NCBI RefSeq assembly: GCF_014645835.1
Contig: NZ_BMMM01000010.1
Coordinates: 62,001 to 126,000, forward strand
Source of the DNA: Streptomyces albiflavescens
GTDB taxonomy: Bacteria; Actinomycetota; Actinomycetes; Streptomycetales; Streptomycetaceae
Direction: 5' to 3'
DNA length: 64,000 bases
Below the pieces are notes generated by a model that was not told where the DNA came from, ran no database searches, and worked only from the letters and a program-made list of their open reading frames with translations. A program made the translations under genes and the position numbers. Below, in pieces: positions 7,958-15,711 of the stretch (the stretch's first letter is position 1; each line of letters starts with the position of its first letter).

Positions 7958-9508
7958 TTAGCCGCAGCCGCACGCCGCCAGTGCCGTTGCCGTGTGGTCC
8001 AGGGCCGCTCTGGCCTCCAGTGCGTTCGGGGGGTGTGCCTCGTCGGACGTGAGGAAGGCGAAGGCCAGGAGGCGGCCGTCGGTGTCGACGACGGTGCCGG
8101 CGAGGGTGTTCACGCCGGTCAGGGTGCCGGTCTTGGCGCGGACGACGCCGGTGGCGGTCGGGGCGTCGGTGTAACGGGTGCTGAGGGTGCCGGTGAAGCC
8201 CGCGATGGGGAGGCCGGTGAGGACCGTACGGAGTTCGGGGTGGGCCGGGTCCCCGGCCTTGGCCAGCAGCGCGGTGAGCAGGTCGGCGGAGAGCCGGTCG
8301 GCGCGGTTGAGGCCGCTGCCGTCCGCGAAGTCCGCGCCGCCCAGCGGGAGTCCGAGCTTCTCCAGCTGCGTGTGGATCGCCTTGGCGTCGCCCTCGAAGC
8401 TGGGCGGCTCGCCCGAGGCGAGGGCGACCTGGCGGGCCAGGGCCTCCGCGATGTCGTTGTCGCTGTTGGTCAGCATCCGCTCGACCAGGGCGGACATGGG
8501 CGGCGAGGAGACCGAGGCCAGGGCCTGGGAGCGGCTCGTCGCCTTCGAGGCGCCGGGGGAGGTCGTCCTGATGCCCTTGTCGTGGAGGAGGTCCGCGAAC
8601 TTCCGGGCCGCGTCCGCCGCCGGGTCCAGGGCCCGCCCGGCCGGTCCGCTCGTCGTCTCGTTCAGGCGGGCCTCGTCGACCATCAGGGCGGTGACCTGCG
8701 CGAGGTTCTCGTTGATGCCGATGGGGTGCAGCGCGGGTCCGGTGTACAGCGAGGTGTCGTACGACAGCGTCACCCGGTCCATGTGACGGGCTTTCAGGGC
8801 GGTGGCCGTGTCGTCGGCCAGGGTGCGCAGGCCGGCCCAGCCGTCGGCCGACTTGCGCGCCGTCAGCGTCGGGTCGCCGCCGCCGACGAGGACGACCTCC
8901 TTGGTGTCGGGCTCCAGGACCGTACGTGTCTCGATGCGGTGGTCGGGGCCCGGCGCCACGAGCGCGGCGACGGCGGTGGCGATCTTCGTGGTGGAGGCCG
9001 GGGTCTGGACCTCGTCGGCGCCCTTGCTGTACAGCCGCTTGCCGGTCGCCACGTCGACGACGACGGCGGTGCGCCGCGCGCCCAGGGCGGCGTTGTCCAG
9101 GAGCGGATTCAGGACGTCCGCGAGGCCCTTCTCGGTGGGCGCGGTGCCGGTGGAGCCGCCGAGTCCGGCCAGGACGGAGACGGCGCTGGGCGCGGGCCGG
9201 GGCGCCTTCTGGGACGTAGCGGACGTATGGCCGTGATCTGTGCCACCCTCGCCCTCCCGCGATGCGGCCCAGTCGCGCTCCGCCGTACGCTGACCGGAGG
9301 AGTCCCAGGGACCGGCCGCGGCCACCGCCCCGGCCGCGAGCGCCAGGCCCACGGTGGCGGCGACGGCCGTGAGCTGGGGAGTCGTGAACCGCACGGAACG
9401 CGGCCGCATGGCTTGAGTGAACCGCGCCACATGCGGTTTCACCGTCCGCGCGACCCGCACCACATGCGGTCTCGCGGCCCGCCAAGCCCTCAGCTCTGGC
9501 ACGACCAC
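7958..9508 (-). CDS. dacB: D-alanyl-D-alanine carboxypeptidase/endopeptidase (PBP4 family)
   Basis: This class C low-molecular-mass penicillin-binding protein trims or cleaves peptidoglycan cross-links outside the membrane. A signal-anchor helix sits at about residues 46-68. The active-site triad is complete: STTK with the nucleophile Ser172 and Lys175, SDN in the NSDNDIAEAL segment, and KTGTL. The 516-residue length fits the family, and the 45-residue basic leader before the helix is long. It is transcribed away from ppa. Confidence 0.93.
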   Translation of the reverse strand: MVVPELRAWRAARPHVVRVARTVKPHVARFTQAMRPRSVRFTTPQLTAVAATVGLALAAGAVAAAGPWDSSGQRTAERDWAASREGEGGTDHGHTSATSQKAPRPAPSAVSVLAGLGGSTGTAPTEKGLADVLNPLLDNAALGARRTAVVVDVATGKRLYSKGADEVQTPASTTKIATAVAALVAPGPDHRIETRTVLEPDTKEVVLVGGGDPTLTARKSADGWAGLRTLADDTATALKARHMDRVTLSYDTSLYTGPALHPIGINENLAQVTALMVDEARLNETTSGPAGRALDPAADAARKFADLLHDKGIRTTSPGASKATSRSQALASVSSPPMSALVERMLTNSDNDIAEALARQVALASGEPPSFEGDAKAIHTQLEKLGLPLGGADFADGSGLNRADRLSADLLTALLAKAGDPAHPELRTVLTGLPIAGFTGTLSTRYTDAPTATGVVRAKTGTLTGVNTLAGTVVDTDGRLLAFAFLTSDEAHPPNALEARAALDHTATALAACGCG

Positions 9509-9587
9509 CAGCCCCTTTCGCGATCACACACCTGCGTGAGGGACACTTAACCACCAGAACTATGTGTTGATCATGGAGGAGCCACCG

Positions 9588-10079
9588 GTGGAGTTCGACG
9601 TCACGATCGAGATTCCGAAGGGTTCGCGGAACAAGTACGAGGTGGACCACGAGACCGGTCGGATCCGCCTGGACCGTCGACTCTTCACTTCGACCAGCTA
9701 CCCGGCCGACTACGGCTTCGTCGAGAACACCCTCGGCGAGGACGGCGACCCGCTGGACGCCCTGGTCATTCTGGACGAGCCGACCTTCCCGGGCTGCCTC
9801 ATCCAGTGCCGCACGATCGGCATGTTCCGCATGACCGACGAGGCCGGCGGCGACGACAAGCTGCTGTGCGTCCCGGCGCACGACCCGCGTGTGGAGCACC
9901 TGCGCGACATCCACCACGTGTCGGAGTTCGACCGCCTGGAGATCCAGCACTTCTTCGAGGTCTACAAGGACCTGGAGCCCGGCAAGTCCGTCGAGGGCGC
10001 CAACTGGGTGGGCCGCACCGAGGCCGAGGCCGAGATCGAGCGTTCCTACAAGCGCTTCAAGGAGCAGGGCGGTCACTGA
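9588..10079 (+). CDS. ppa: Inorganic pyrophosphatase
   Basis: This soluble family I pyrophosphatase hydrolyses PPi to drive biosynthetic reactions. The 163-residue protein shows EIPKGSRNKYEVD, the DYGFVENTLGEDGDPLDALV metal-binding segment and a Lys/Arg-rich end. The GTG at 9588 is chosen because GGAGGA at 9575-9580 precedes it by seven bases; the upstream in-frame start at 9564 would include the ribosome site in the protein. Confidence 0.96.
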   Translation: MEFDVTIEIPKGSRNKYEVDHETGRIRLDRRLFTSTSYPADYGFVENTLGEDGDPLDALVILDEPTFPGCLIQCRTIGMFRMTDEAGGDDKLLCVPAHDPRVEHLRDIHHVSEFDRLEIQHFFEVYKDLEPGKSVEGANWVGRTEAEAEIERSYKRFKEQGGH

Positions 10080-10093
10080 CGCCTTGTGACCTG

Positions 10094-10128
10094 CGGGCCG
10101 CGTGACCCTGACGGGGTCGCGCGGCCCG
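10094..10128 (+). terminator. Terminator after ppa
   Basis: Fifteen-base arms (10094-10108 and 10114-10128, one G-T pair) with a five-base loop, 15 bases after the ppa stop. Confidence 0.8.
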
Positions 10129-10177
10129 TTCGTGTATCCGTACGCATACTGGGGCCTACGAGAGGTCCTAGTCGGGA

Positions 10178-11842
10178 GTGGTGGTGTCGGACCCGGAGGC
10201 GGAAGACCGCAAGCCGCAGTCGGACGAGGCGAGGAGTGCGTTCACCCAGCCGGCCGGTGTGGCGCCGCCGCAGCCGCCGGCGGCCGACGACGAGGCGTCG
10301 ACGACGTCCGAGTTCGCGCTCCCCAAGGGGCTCGACGTGCCGCAGCCGCCCGGCGCCGAGGCGGAGGGTTCGGCGTTCAGCACTCCGCGCACGTACAGCG
10401 CCAAGCACGCACCGCCCGCCTTCACCCCGGCGACCGGCATACCTGTGGTCAGCCTCGCCAAGGACGTGCCCTGGCAGGACCGCATGCGCACGATGCTGCG
10501 CATGCCGGTGGCCGAGCGTCCGGCGCCCGAACCGGTGCAGAAGGAGGACGAGTCGGGTCCGGCCGTCCCGCGCGTGCTCGACCTGACGCTGCGTATCGGC
10601 GAGTTGCTTCTCGCGGGCGGTGAGGGCGCGGAGGACGTGGAGGCGGCGATGTTCGCCGTCTGCCGCTCGTACGGGCTCGACCGCTGCGAGCCGAACGTCA
10701 CCTTCACGCTGCTGTCCATCTCGCACCAGCCGTCCCTCGTGGACGACCCCGTGACGGCCTCTCGGACCGTACGCCGCCGGGGCACCGACTACACGCGGCT
10801 CGCGGCCGTGTACCGGCTCGTCGACGATCTGAGCGACCCGGAGGCCGCGATCTCGCTGGAGGAGGCGTACCGGCGGCTCGCCGAGATCCGGCGCAACCGG
10901 CACCCGTATCCCGGCTGGGTGCTGACCGCGGCCGGTGGGCTGCTCGCCGGAGCGGCCTCGGTGCTCGTCGGCGGTGACGCGGTCGTGTTCGTCGCCGCGG
11001 CGCTCGGCGCGATGCTGGGCGACCGGCTGGCGTGGCTGTGCGCGGGGCGCGGCCTGCCGGAGTTCTACCAGTTCACGGTGGCCGCGATGCCCGCGGCCGC
11101 GATCGGCGTCGCGCTCCAGCTCGCGAACGTCGATGTGAAGGCGTCCGCCGTGATCACCGGTGGGCTGTTCGCGCTGCTGCCCGGGCGGGCGCTCGTCGCG
11201 GGCGTACAGGACGGGCTGACCGGCTTCTACATCACGGCGTCCGCGCGCCTGCTCGAGGTCATGTACCTCTTCGTGGGCATCGTCGTCGGCGTCCTGGTCG
11301 TGCTCTATTTCGGCGTGAAGCTGGGCGCCGAGCTCAATCCGGACGAGGCCCTGGGCATCTCCGAGCGGCCCGTTCTGCAGATCGCGGCGTCCATGCTGCT
11401 GTCGCTCACCTTCGCGATCCTGCTCCAGCAGGAACGCTCCACCGTCCTCGCGGTGACCCTCAACGGGGGTGTGGCCTGGTCGGTGTACGGGGCGATGCAC
11501 TACGCCGGCGGCATCTCGCCGGTCGCCTCGACAGCCGTCGCGGCGGGGCTGGTAGGGCTGTTCGGGCAGCTGCTGTCGCGGTATCGGTTCGCGTCGGCGC
11601 TGCCGTACACCACCGCGGCGATCGGGCCCCTGCTGCCCGGATCGGCCACCTATTTCGGGCTGTTGTCGATCGCGCAGAGCGAGGTGGACAAGGGGCTGGT
11701 GTCTCTCAGCAAGGCCGCCGCGCTCGCCATGGCCATCGCCATCGGGGTGAATCTGGGGTCGGAGATCTCTCGGCTGTTCTTGCGCGTTCCTGGCGGTACC
11801 GCCGCCGGCCGCCGGGCCGCGAAGCGGACGCGAGGGTTCTGA
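10178..11842 (+). CDS. ThrE-type threonine/serine exporter family protein
   Basis: This 554-residue protein has a hydrophilic N-terminal region of about 130 residues, a soluble domain of the DUF1212/ThrE type (LRIGELLLAGGEGAEDVEAAMFAVC), then about ten membrane segments. It is the ThrE architecture, in which one chain combines the N-terminal transport domain and the DUF3815-like C-terminal half. The family exports threonine and serine in Corynebacterium; the substrate here is inferred only. The start is a GTG, and the long acidic/Pro-rich leader leaves its exact position open. Confidence 0.8.
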   Translation: MVVSDPEAEDRKPQSDEARSAFTQPAGVAPPQPPAADDEASTTSEFALPKGLDVPQPPGAEAEGSAFSTPRTYSAKHAPPAFTPATGIPVVSLAKDVPWQDRMRTMLRMPVAERPAPEPVQKEDESGPAVPRVLDLTLRIGELLLAGGEGAEDVEAAMFAVCRSYGLDRCEPNVTFTLLSISHQPSLVDDPVTASRTVRRRGTDYTRLAAVYRLVDDLSDPEAAISLEEAYRRLAEIRRNRHPYPGWVLTAAGGLLAGAASVLVGGDAVVFVAAALGAMLGDRLAWLCAGRGLPEFYQFTVAAMPAAAIGVALQLANVDVKASAVITGGLFALLPGRALVAGVQDGLTGFYITASARLLEVMYLFVGIVVGVLVVLYFGVKLGAELNPDEALGISERPVLQIAASMLLSLTFAILLQQERSTVLAVTLNGGVAWSVYGAMHYAGGISPVASTAVAAGLVGLFGQLLSRYRFASALPYTTAAIGPLLPGSATYFGLLSIAQSEVDKGLVSLSKAAALAMAIAIGVNLGSEISRLFLRVPGGTAAGRRAAKRTRGF

Positions 11843-11851
11843 GGGCCGGGC

Positions 11852-11880
11852 GCCCGACAGCTCGGTGCTGTCTGTCGGGC
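11852..11880 (+). terminator. Hairpin after the ThrE-type gene
   Basis: Nine-base perfect arms (GCCCGACAG at 11852-11860, CTGTCGGGC at 11872-11880) lie ten bases past the stop, between convergent genes. Confidence 0.6.
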
Positions 11881-11934
11881 GGCGGCTTCGGGTCGTCCCC
11901 GACTCGTCGCGCGGTGTCTCGCGCCCCTGACAGC

Positions 11935-12909
11935 TCAGCCCCGGTTCTGGGGGTACCCCTCGCCGTAGTAGCCCTGGTCCGAGGCGTACGGCTGCTGCTG
12001 GTGACCCTGGGGGTACTGCTGAGGCGGGTAGGCCTGGCCTTGGTCATAGCCCTGGTCGTAGCCGTAGGGCTGCTGGTACGGCTCCTGGTACTGCTGCGGG
12101 TAGGGCTCCTGGTACTGCTGGGGGTAGGGCTCCTGGTACTGCTGCTGATGCGGGTAACCCTGGTCCTGGTGGGGCTGGTTGCCGTACGGGGGGTTCTGCA
12201 GCCGGAGCGGCCTCGTCGCGTCGTCCATGACCGGAGGCGCGGTCTGCGTCTGGGCCGGGGTCTGGGCGGGCTCCTGCGGCGGGTTCTTCTTGGCCTTGGA
12301 GCGGGCCCGCAGGAACTCGATGATGATCGGGACCACCGAGACGAGGACGATCAGGATCAGGATCGCTTCGATGTTCTTGTGGACGAAGCCGATGTTGCCG
12401 AGCCAGGAGCCGAGCAGCGTGACACCCGCGCCCCACAGGACGCCACCGATGATGTTGAAGGTGATGAACGAGCGGTACTTCATGCCGCAGACGCCGGCGA
12501 TGATCGGCGTGAACGTGCGCACGATGGGCACGAAGCGGGCCAGGACCAGGGACTTGGGCCCGTACTTCTCGAAGAACTCGTGGGCCTTGACCACGTTCTC
12601 CTGCTTGAACAGGCGGGAGTTCGGGCGGGTGAAGAGCGAGGGGCCGACCTTCTTGCCGAAGAGGTAGCCCGCCTGGTCGCCGAGGATCGCGGCGAGGCAG
12701 ATCAGCAGGATGGCCGCCCACAGAGGGAAGTCCATCGTGCCCGCGGTGATCAGCAGGCCGCAGGTGAACAGCAGCGAGTCGCCCGGCAGGAAGAAGCCGA
12801 TGAGCAGGCCGGACTCGGCGAAGACGATGAGCAGCAGGCCCCAGATGCCGAAGTTGTCCAGGAGCGCGTTCGGATCCAGCCAGCTTGGACCAAGGGCAAG
12901 CGTCGTCAC
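11935..12909 (-). CDS. DedA family membrane protein with a Gln/Tyr-rich repeat tail
   Basis: DedA proteins are polytopic membrane proteins linked to lipid scrambling and membrane homeostasis. The first 220 residues give the family pattern (FAESGLLIGFFLPGDSLLF, LGDQAGYLFGKKVG, and a conserved ARFVPIVRTFTPIIAG). The last 100 or so residues are a hydrophilic, probably cytoplasmic tail rich in Gln, Tyr, Pro and Gly with QQYQEPYP repeats. The GTG at 12909 is preferred because AGGAG precedes it by nine bases; an in-frame ATG at 12981 lacks such a site. Confidence 0.85.
   Translation of the reverse strand: MTTLALGPSWLDPNALLDNFGIWGLLLIVFAESGLLIGFFLPGDSLLFTCGLLITAGTMDFPLWAAILLICLAAILGDQAGYLFGKKVGPSLFTRPNSRLFKQENVVKAHEFFEKYGPKSLVLARFVPIVRTFTPIIAGVCGMKYRSFITFNIIGGVLWGAGVTLLGSWLGNIGFVHKNIEAILILIVLVSVVPIIIEFLRARSKAKKNPPQEPAQTPAQTQTAPPVMDDATRPLRLQNPPYGNQPHQDQGYPHQQQYQEPYPQQYQEPYPQQYQEPYQQPYGYDQGYDQGQAYPPQQYPQGHQQQPYASDQGYYGEGYPQNRG
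12081..12152 (-). repeat. 24-bp tandem repeat in the DedA tail
   Basis: Three 24-base units (12081-12104, 12105-12128, 12129-12152) encode QQYQEPYP-like octapeptides. The copies differ at few positions, which suggests recent expansion. Confidence 0.85.
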
Positions 12910-13050
12910 GGTTCCGGGCTCCTGAAGGGGTGGAGGAAGATACGGCGTCCTGATACGGCCGAACAAAGCTATCAACGCCATGTGTCGACCCCAGGTTCCA
13001 CCGGTGACTCCAGGATGCACTGTGGGGTGACTGGGACAAAGCTGTGAGCC

Positions 13051-13416
13051 ATGGACATCGATGATTACGGCGGCGGCCAGGGACCCCGGTCGGACGTCCT
13101 GGTCGTGACGACGAACGACGTACCCGGTTACCGCGTCCAGCAGGTCATCGGTGAGGTCTTCGGCCTCACCGTGCGCTCCCGGCACCTGGGCAGCCAGATC
13201 GGCGCGGGTCTGAAGTCGATGATCGGCGGTGAGCTCAAGGGGCTCACCAAGACACTCGTGCAGACCCGCAACCAGGCCATGGAGCGGCTCGTCGAGCAAG
13301 CACGCGCGCGTGGCGGCAACGGCGTGCTGATGTTCCGCTTCGACGTGACGGAGGCGGCGGACGTGGGGACGGAGGTGTGCGCGTACGGGACGGCGGTGGT
13401 CCTGGTCAAGGAGTAG
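13051..13416 (+). CDS. YbjQ/UPF0145 family protein
   Basis: This 121-residue protein matches the YbjQ (UPF0145, heavy-metal-binding-like) family: VLVVTTNDVPGYRVQQVIGEVFGLTVRS near the N-terminus and the LVEQARARGGNGVLMFRFD segment. No signal or membrane helix is present. It is divergent from the DedA gene. Its function is not established. Confidence 0.85.
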   Translation: MDIDDYGGGQGPRSDVLVVTTNDVPGYRVQQVIGEVFGLTVRSRHLGSQIGAGLKSMIGGELKGLTKTLVQTRNQAMERLVEQARARGGNGVLMFRFDVTEAADVGTEVCAYGTAVVLVKE

Positions 13417-13444
13417 CGCACGCGGGTCCGAGGAGCAGCGCACG

Positions 13445-13484
13445 CGCGTAAGGGGCGTCCGCCAGGACCGACGCCCCTTACGCG
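13445..13484. terminator. Bidirectional terminator between YbjQ gene and tipA
   Basis: Perfect 15-bp arms (13445-13459 and 13470-13484) with a ten-base loop stand between the two convergent genes. Confidence 0.8.
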
Positions 13485-13506
13485 TGTCTTCCCGCGCGTG
13501 CCGCCG

Positions 13507-13947
13507 TCAGGCTTCCCGCGCGTGCCGCGCCGCGTTCGCCGTGATCGCGTCCCTCAGGTGCTCGGCGAGGCCCGGCCGCATGGCGTCGTAGAACGCCTTG
13601 AACCGCTCGTCCGAGACGTACATCGCGCCGAGGCACTGGTGGAGCTCGTACGAGCACTCGTAGAACCACTTGCAGATGTGCCGGCGGTGTTCCTCGGCCA
13701 GGTCCATGGCCGCCTGGCCGGCCGGCGGCTCACCGGCGGCCATCAGGGCCTGGTAGCGCTCGCTCCAGGCGTCGACCTCGGCCTGTACGCGCTTCCAGTC
13801 GTCCTTGGTGTAACGGGCGGCCCGGCGCTGGGACTCGGCGTACTCCTCGGTGCCGCCCCAGCGCTGCTCCGCCTCCTCGGCGTACTGCTCCGGGTCCTTG
13901 TCGCCGAAGACCTCGAACCTCTCCTCGGGCGTGAGATTGATCCCCAT
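13507..13947 (-). CDS. tipA: TipAS, internal-start short form of TipA
   Basis: An in-frame ATG at residue 110 of TipAL (13947) is preceded by GGAGG eight bases upstream, so a separate 146-residue product containing only the drug-binding domain can be made. This matches the known S. lividans arrangement, where TipAS is made in excess and sequesters thiopeptide. Both Cys207 and Cys214 are retained. Confidence 0.8.
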   Translation of the reverse strand: MGINLTPEERFEVFGDKDPEQYAEEAEQRWGGTEEYAESQRRAARYTKDDWKRVQAEVDAWSERYQALMAAGEPPAGQAAMDLAEEHRRHICKWFYECSYELHQCLGAMYVSDERFKAFYDAMRPGLAEHLRDAITANAARHAREA

Positions 13948-14274
13948 CTTGCGTGCCTCCATGGCGTGCTCCACGGCCGCGGCCATCTTCTGCAGCTTCT
14001 CGATCCGGGCGGTCAGCAACTCGTGCTGGCGGCGCAGATGCGCGCGCGGGTCCGCGTCGGGATCGTCGAGCAGGGCGGCGACCTCGTCGAGCGGGAAGCC
14101 GAGTTCTCGGTAGAACAGGATCTGCTGCAGCCGGTCGAGGTCGGCGTCGCTGTAGCGCCGGTGGCCCGCGTGGCTGCGCCCGCCGGGCGCGAGCAGGCCG
14201 ATCTCGTCGTAGTGGTGCAGCGTGCGCACCGTGACCCCGGCGAAACCGGCGACCTGGCCCACTGAGTAGCTCAC
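13507..14274 (-). CDS. tipA: MerR-family thiopeptide-responsive activator TipA (long form)
   Basis: TipAL is a MerR-type activator that binds thiopeptides such as thiostrepton covalently and switches on its own promoter. From the GTG at 14274 (AAGGAG five bases upstream) the product is 255 residues. It has a MerR winged helix (SYSVGQVAGFAGVTVRTLHH), a coiled-coil linker at about 75-109, and the TipAS antibiotic-recognition domain from residue 110. The two cysteines important in S. lividans TipAL align exactly as Cys207 and Cys214 (in YECSYELHQCLG). Expression should be autogenous through the operator at 14312-14328. Confidence 0.95.
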   Translation of the reverse strand: MSYSVGQVAGFAGVTVRTLHHYDEIGLLAPGGRSHAGHRRYSDADLDRLQQILFYRELGFPLDEVAALLDDPDADPRAHLRRQHELLTARIEKLQKMAAAVEHAMEARKMGINLTPEERFEVFGDKDPEQYAEEAEQRWGGTEEYAESQRRAARYTKDDWKRVQAEVDAWSERYQALMAAGEPPAGQAAMDLAEEHRRHICKWFYECSYELHQCLGAMYVSDERFKAFYDAMRPGLAEHLRDAITANAARHAREA

Positions 14275-14302
14275 TTCCGCTCCTTGTGTCGGTACGCACT
14301 CC

Positions 14303-14333
14303 ACGGTGGGCCCTCACGTGGCGTGAGGTGCAA
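14303..14333 (-). promoter_or_regulatory. tipA promoter and operator
   Basis: A perfect inverted repeat (CCTCACG at 14312-14318, CGTGAGG at 14322-14328, spacer TGG) lies between a -35 TTGCAC (14333-14328, minus strand) and a -10-like CACCGT (14308-14303). The 19-base spacer is the long spacing typical of MerR-activated promoters. As I recall it, the S. lividans tipA promoter has nearly the same palindrome. Confidence 0.8.
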
Positions 14334-14406
14334 GCCCGTTTCCACCGCGTGCCTCGCCTGCGCCGCTCCGGATGTTGGGCCCGTTTCGTCCGCATATGGT
14401 GAGCCC

Positions 14407-15693
14407 GTGGCCCAGGACTCCGCGCAGCAGGCGCCCACCACCGCTCCCGCGGCCCCCGCGCGCGCCCTGCTGCCGTTGATCCTGCCCGCTCTCGTCGTGG
14501 GTGTGGCGTCCAGCCTGCTCTTCGTCGGGGTGAGCGTGGCGGCCGAGAAGCTCCAGGGGGTGCTGTGGCAGAACCTGCCCGACGCCCTGGGGATCGGCCG
14601 TTACTCCGTGCTGTGGATGTTCGTCATGCTCACCGCGACCGGCATCGCGGTCGGACTGGTGGTGTGGAAGGTGCCGGGGCACGCGGGGCCCGACCCGGCC
14701 ACCATGGGGCTGAACGCGCCCGCGCTGCCGCCCGTCGTGCTGCCGGGCCTGCTGCTGGCGGCCGCTCTGATGCTCGCGGGCGGCCCGAGCCTCGGCCCCG
14801 AGAACCCGATCATCGCCGTGAACGTCGGGCTGGCGGTATGGCTGGGCCGCCGGTTCGTCTCCAGGCTGCCGGGCGGGCTGTGGGTGGCGCTGGCGGAGGC
14901 GGCGACGCTCGGCGCGCTGTTCGGCACACCGGTGGCGGCCGCCCTGGTCATCTCGGAGTCGCTGGCCGGGAAGCCGATCAAGGGGCTGCTGTGGGACAAC
15001 CTCTTCGCTCCCCTGGCCGCCGCCGCGGCCGGCGCCCTGACGACCGACCTGGTCCACCACGCGAGCTTCGACCTCCACCTGCCCCCGATCGGCCGGCCTG
15101 ACGGGGGCGACGTGCTCGCGGCGATCGTCGTCGCGTCGGTCGGCGCGCTGCTCGGCATGTGCGCCGTCTACGCCTTCCCGTACCTCCACGCGGCCTTCCA
15201 GCGGCTGCGGCATCCGATGCTGATGCTTCCGGTGGGCGGGCTCGTCCTGGGGGCGTTGGGGGCTCTGGGCGGCCCGCTGACGCTCTTCAAGGGGCTGGAC
15301 CAGATCGCGGAGCTGGCCCGCAACCCGGAGGGCTGGTCGGCCGGGCAGTTCGCCACGATGACGGTGGTGAAGCTGGCTGCCCTGGCGGTCGCCGCGTCCT
15401 GCGGCTTCCGCGGCGGCCGGATCTTCCCCGCCGTGTTCGTGGGCACCGCCCTCGGTCTCTGTGCCCACGCCCTGGTGTCCGGCGTCCAGCCCGCCGTGGG
15501 CGTGGCGGCGGGCGTGCTGGGCATGCTCCTGGCCGTCACCCGGCAGGGCTGGGTGAGCCTGTTCACCGCCGCGGTCCTCGTCGCCTCGCCGACGACCCTC
15601 GCCCTTTTGTGTATCGCCTCGCTGCCTGCCTGGCTGCTGGTGACCGGCAGACCGCAGATGCAGCTCCACGACGACGGAAGCCCGGTCCGCTAG
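14407..15693 (+). CDS. ClC-type chloride channel/antiporter-like protein
   Basis: This 428-residue membrane protein has about ten hydrophobic segments. It resembles actinobacterial ClC relatives, with a GPSLGPENP segment near residue 140 (the GxEGP-type filter region) and a later GFRGGRIFP element like the GGxFxP motif. In E. coli, ClC antiporters support glutamate-dependent acid resistance, and here gadB follows by 18 bases on the same strand. An exchange role in acid stress is inferred. The start is GTG 14407; it is divergent from tipA. Confidence 0.8.
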   Translation: MAQDSAQQAPTTAPAAPARALLPLILPALVVGVASSLLFVGVSVAAEKLQGVLWQNLPDALGIGRYSVLWMFVMLTATGIAVGLVVWKVPGHAGPDPATMGLNAPALPPVVLPGLLLAAALMLAGGPSLGPENPIIAVNVGLAVWLGRRFVSRLPGGLWVALAEAATLGALFGTPVAAALVISESLAGKPIKGLLWDNLFAPLAAAAAGALTTDLVHHASFDLHLPPIGRPDGGDVLAAIVVASVGALLGMCAVYAFPYLHAAFQRLRHPMLMLPVGGLVLGALGALGGPLTLFKGLDQIAELARNPEGWSAGQFATMTVVKLAALAVAASCGFRGGRIFPAVFVGTALGLCAHALVSGVQPAVGVAAGVLGMLLAVTRQGWVSLFTAAVLVASPTTLALLCIASLPAWLLVTGRPQMQLHDDGSPVR

Positions 15694-15711
15694 GAAACGA
15701 GAGGAAACGTC

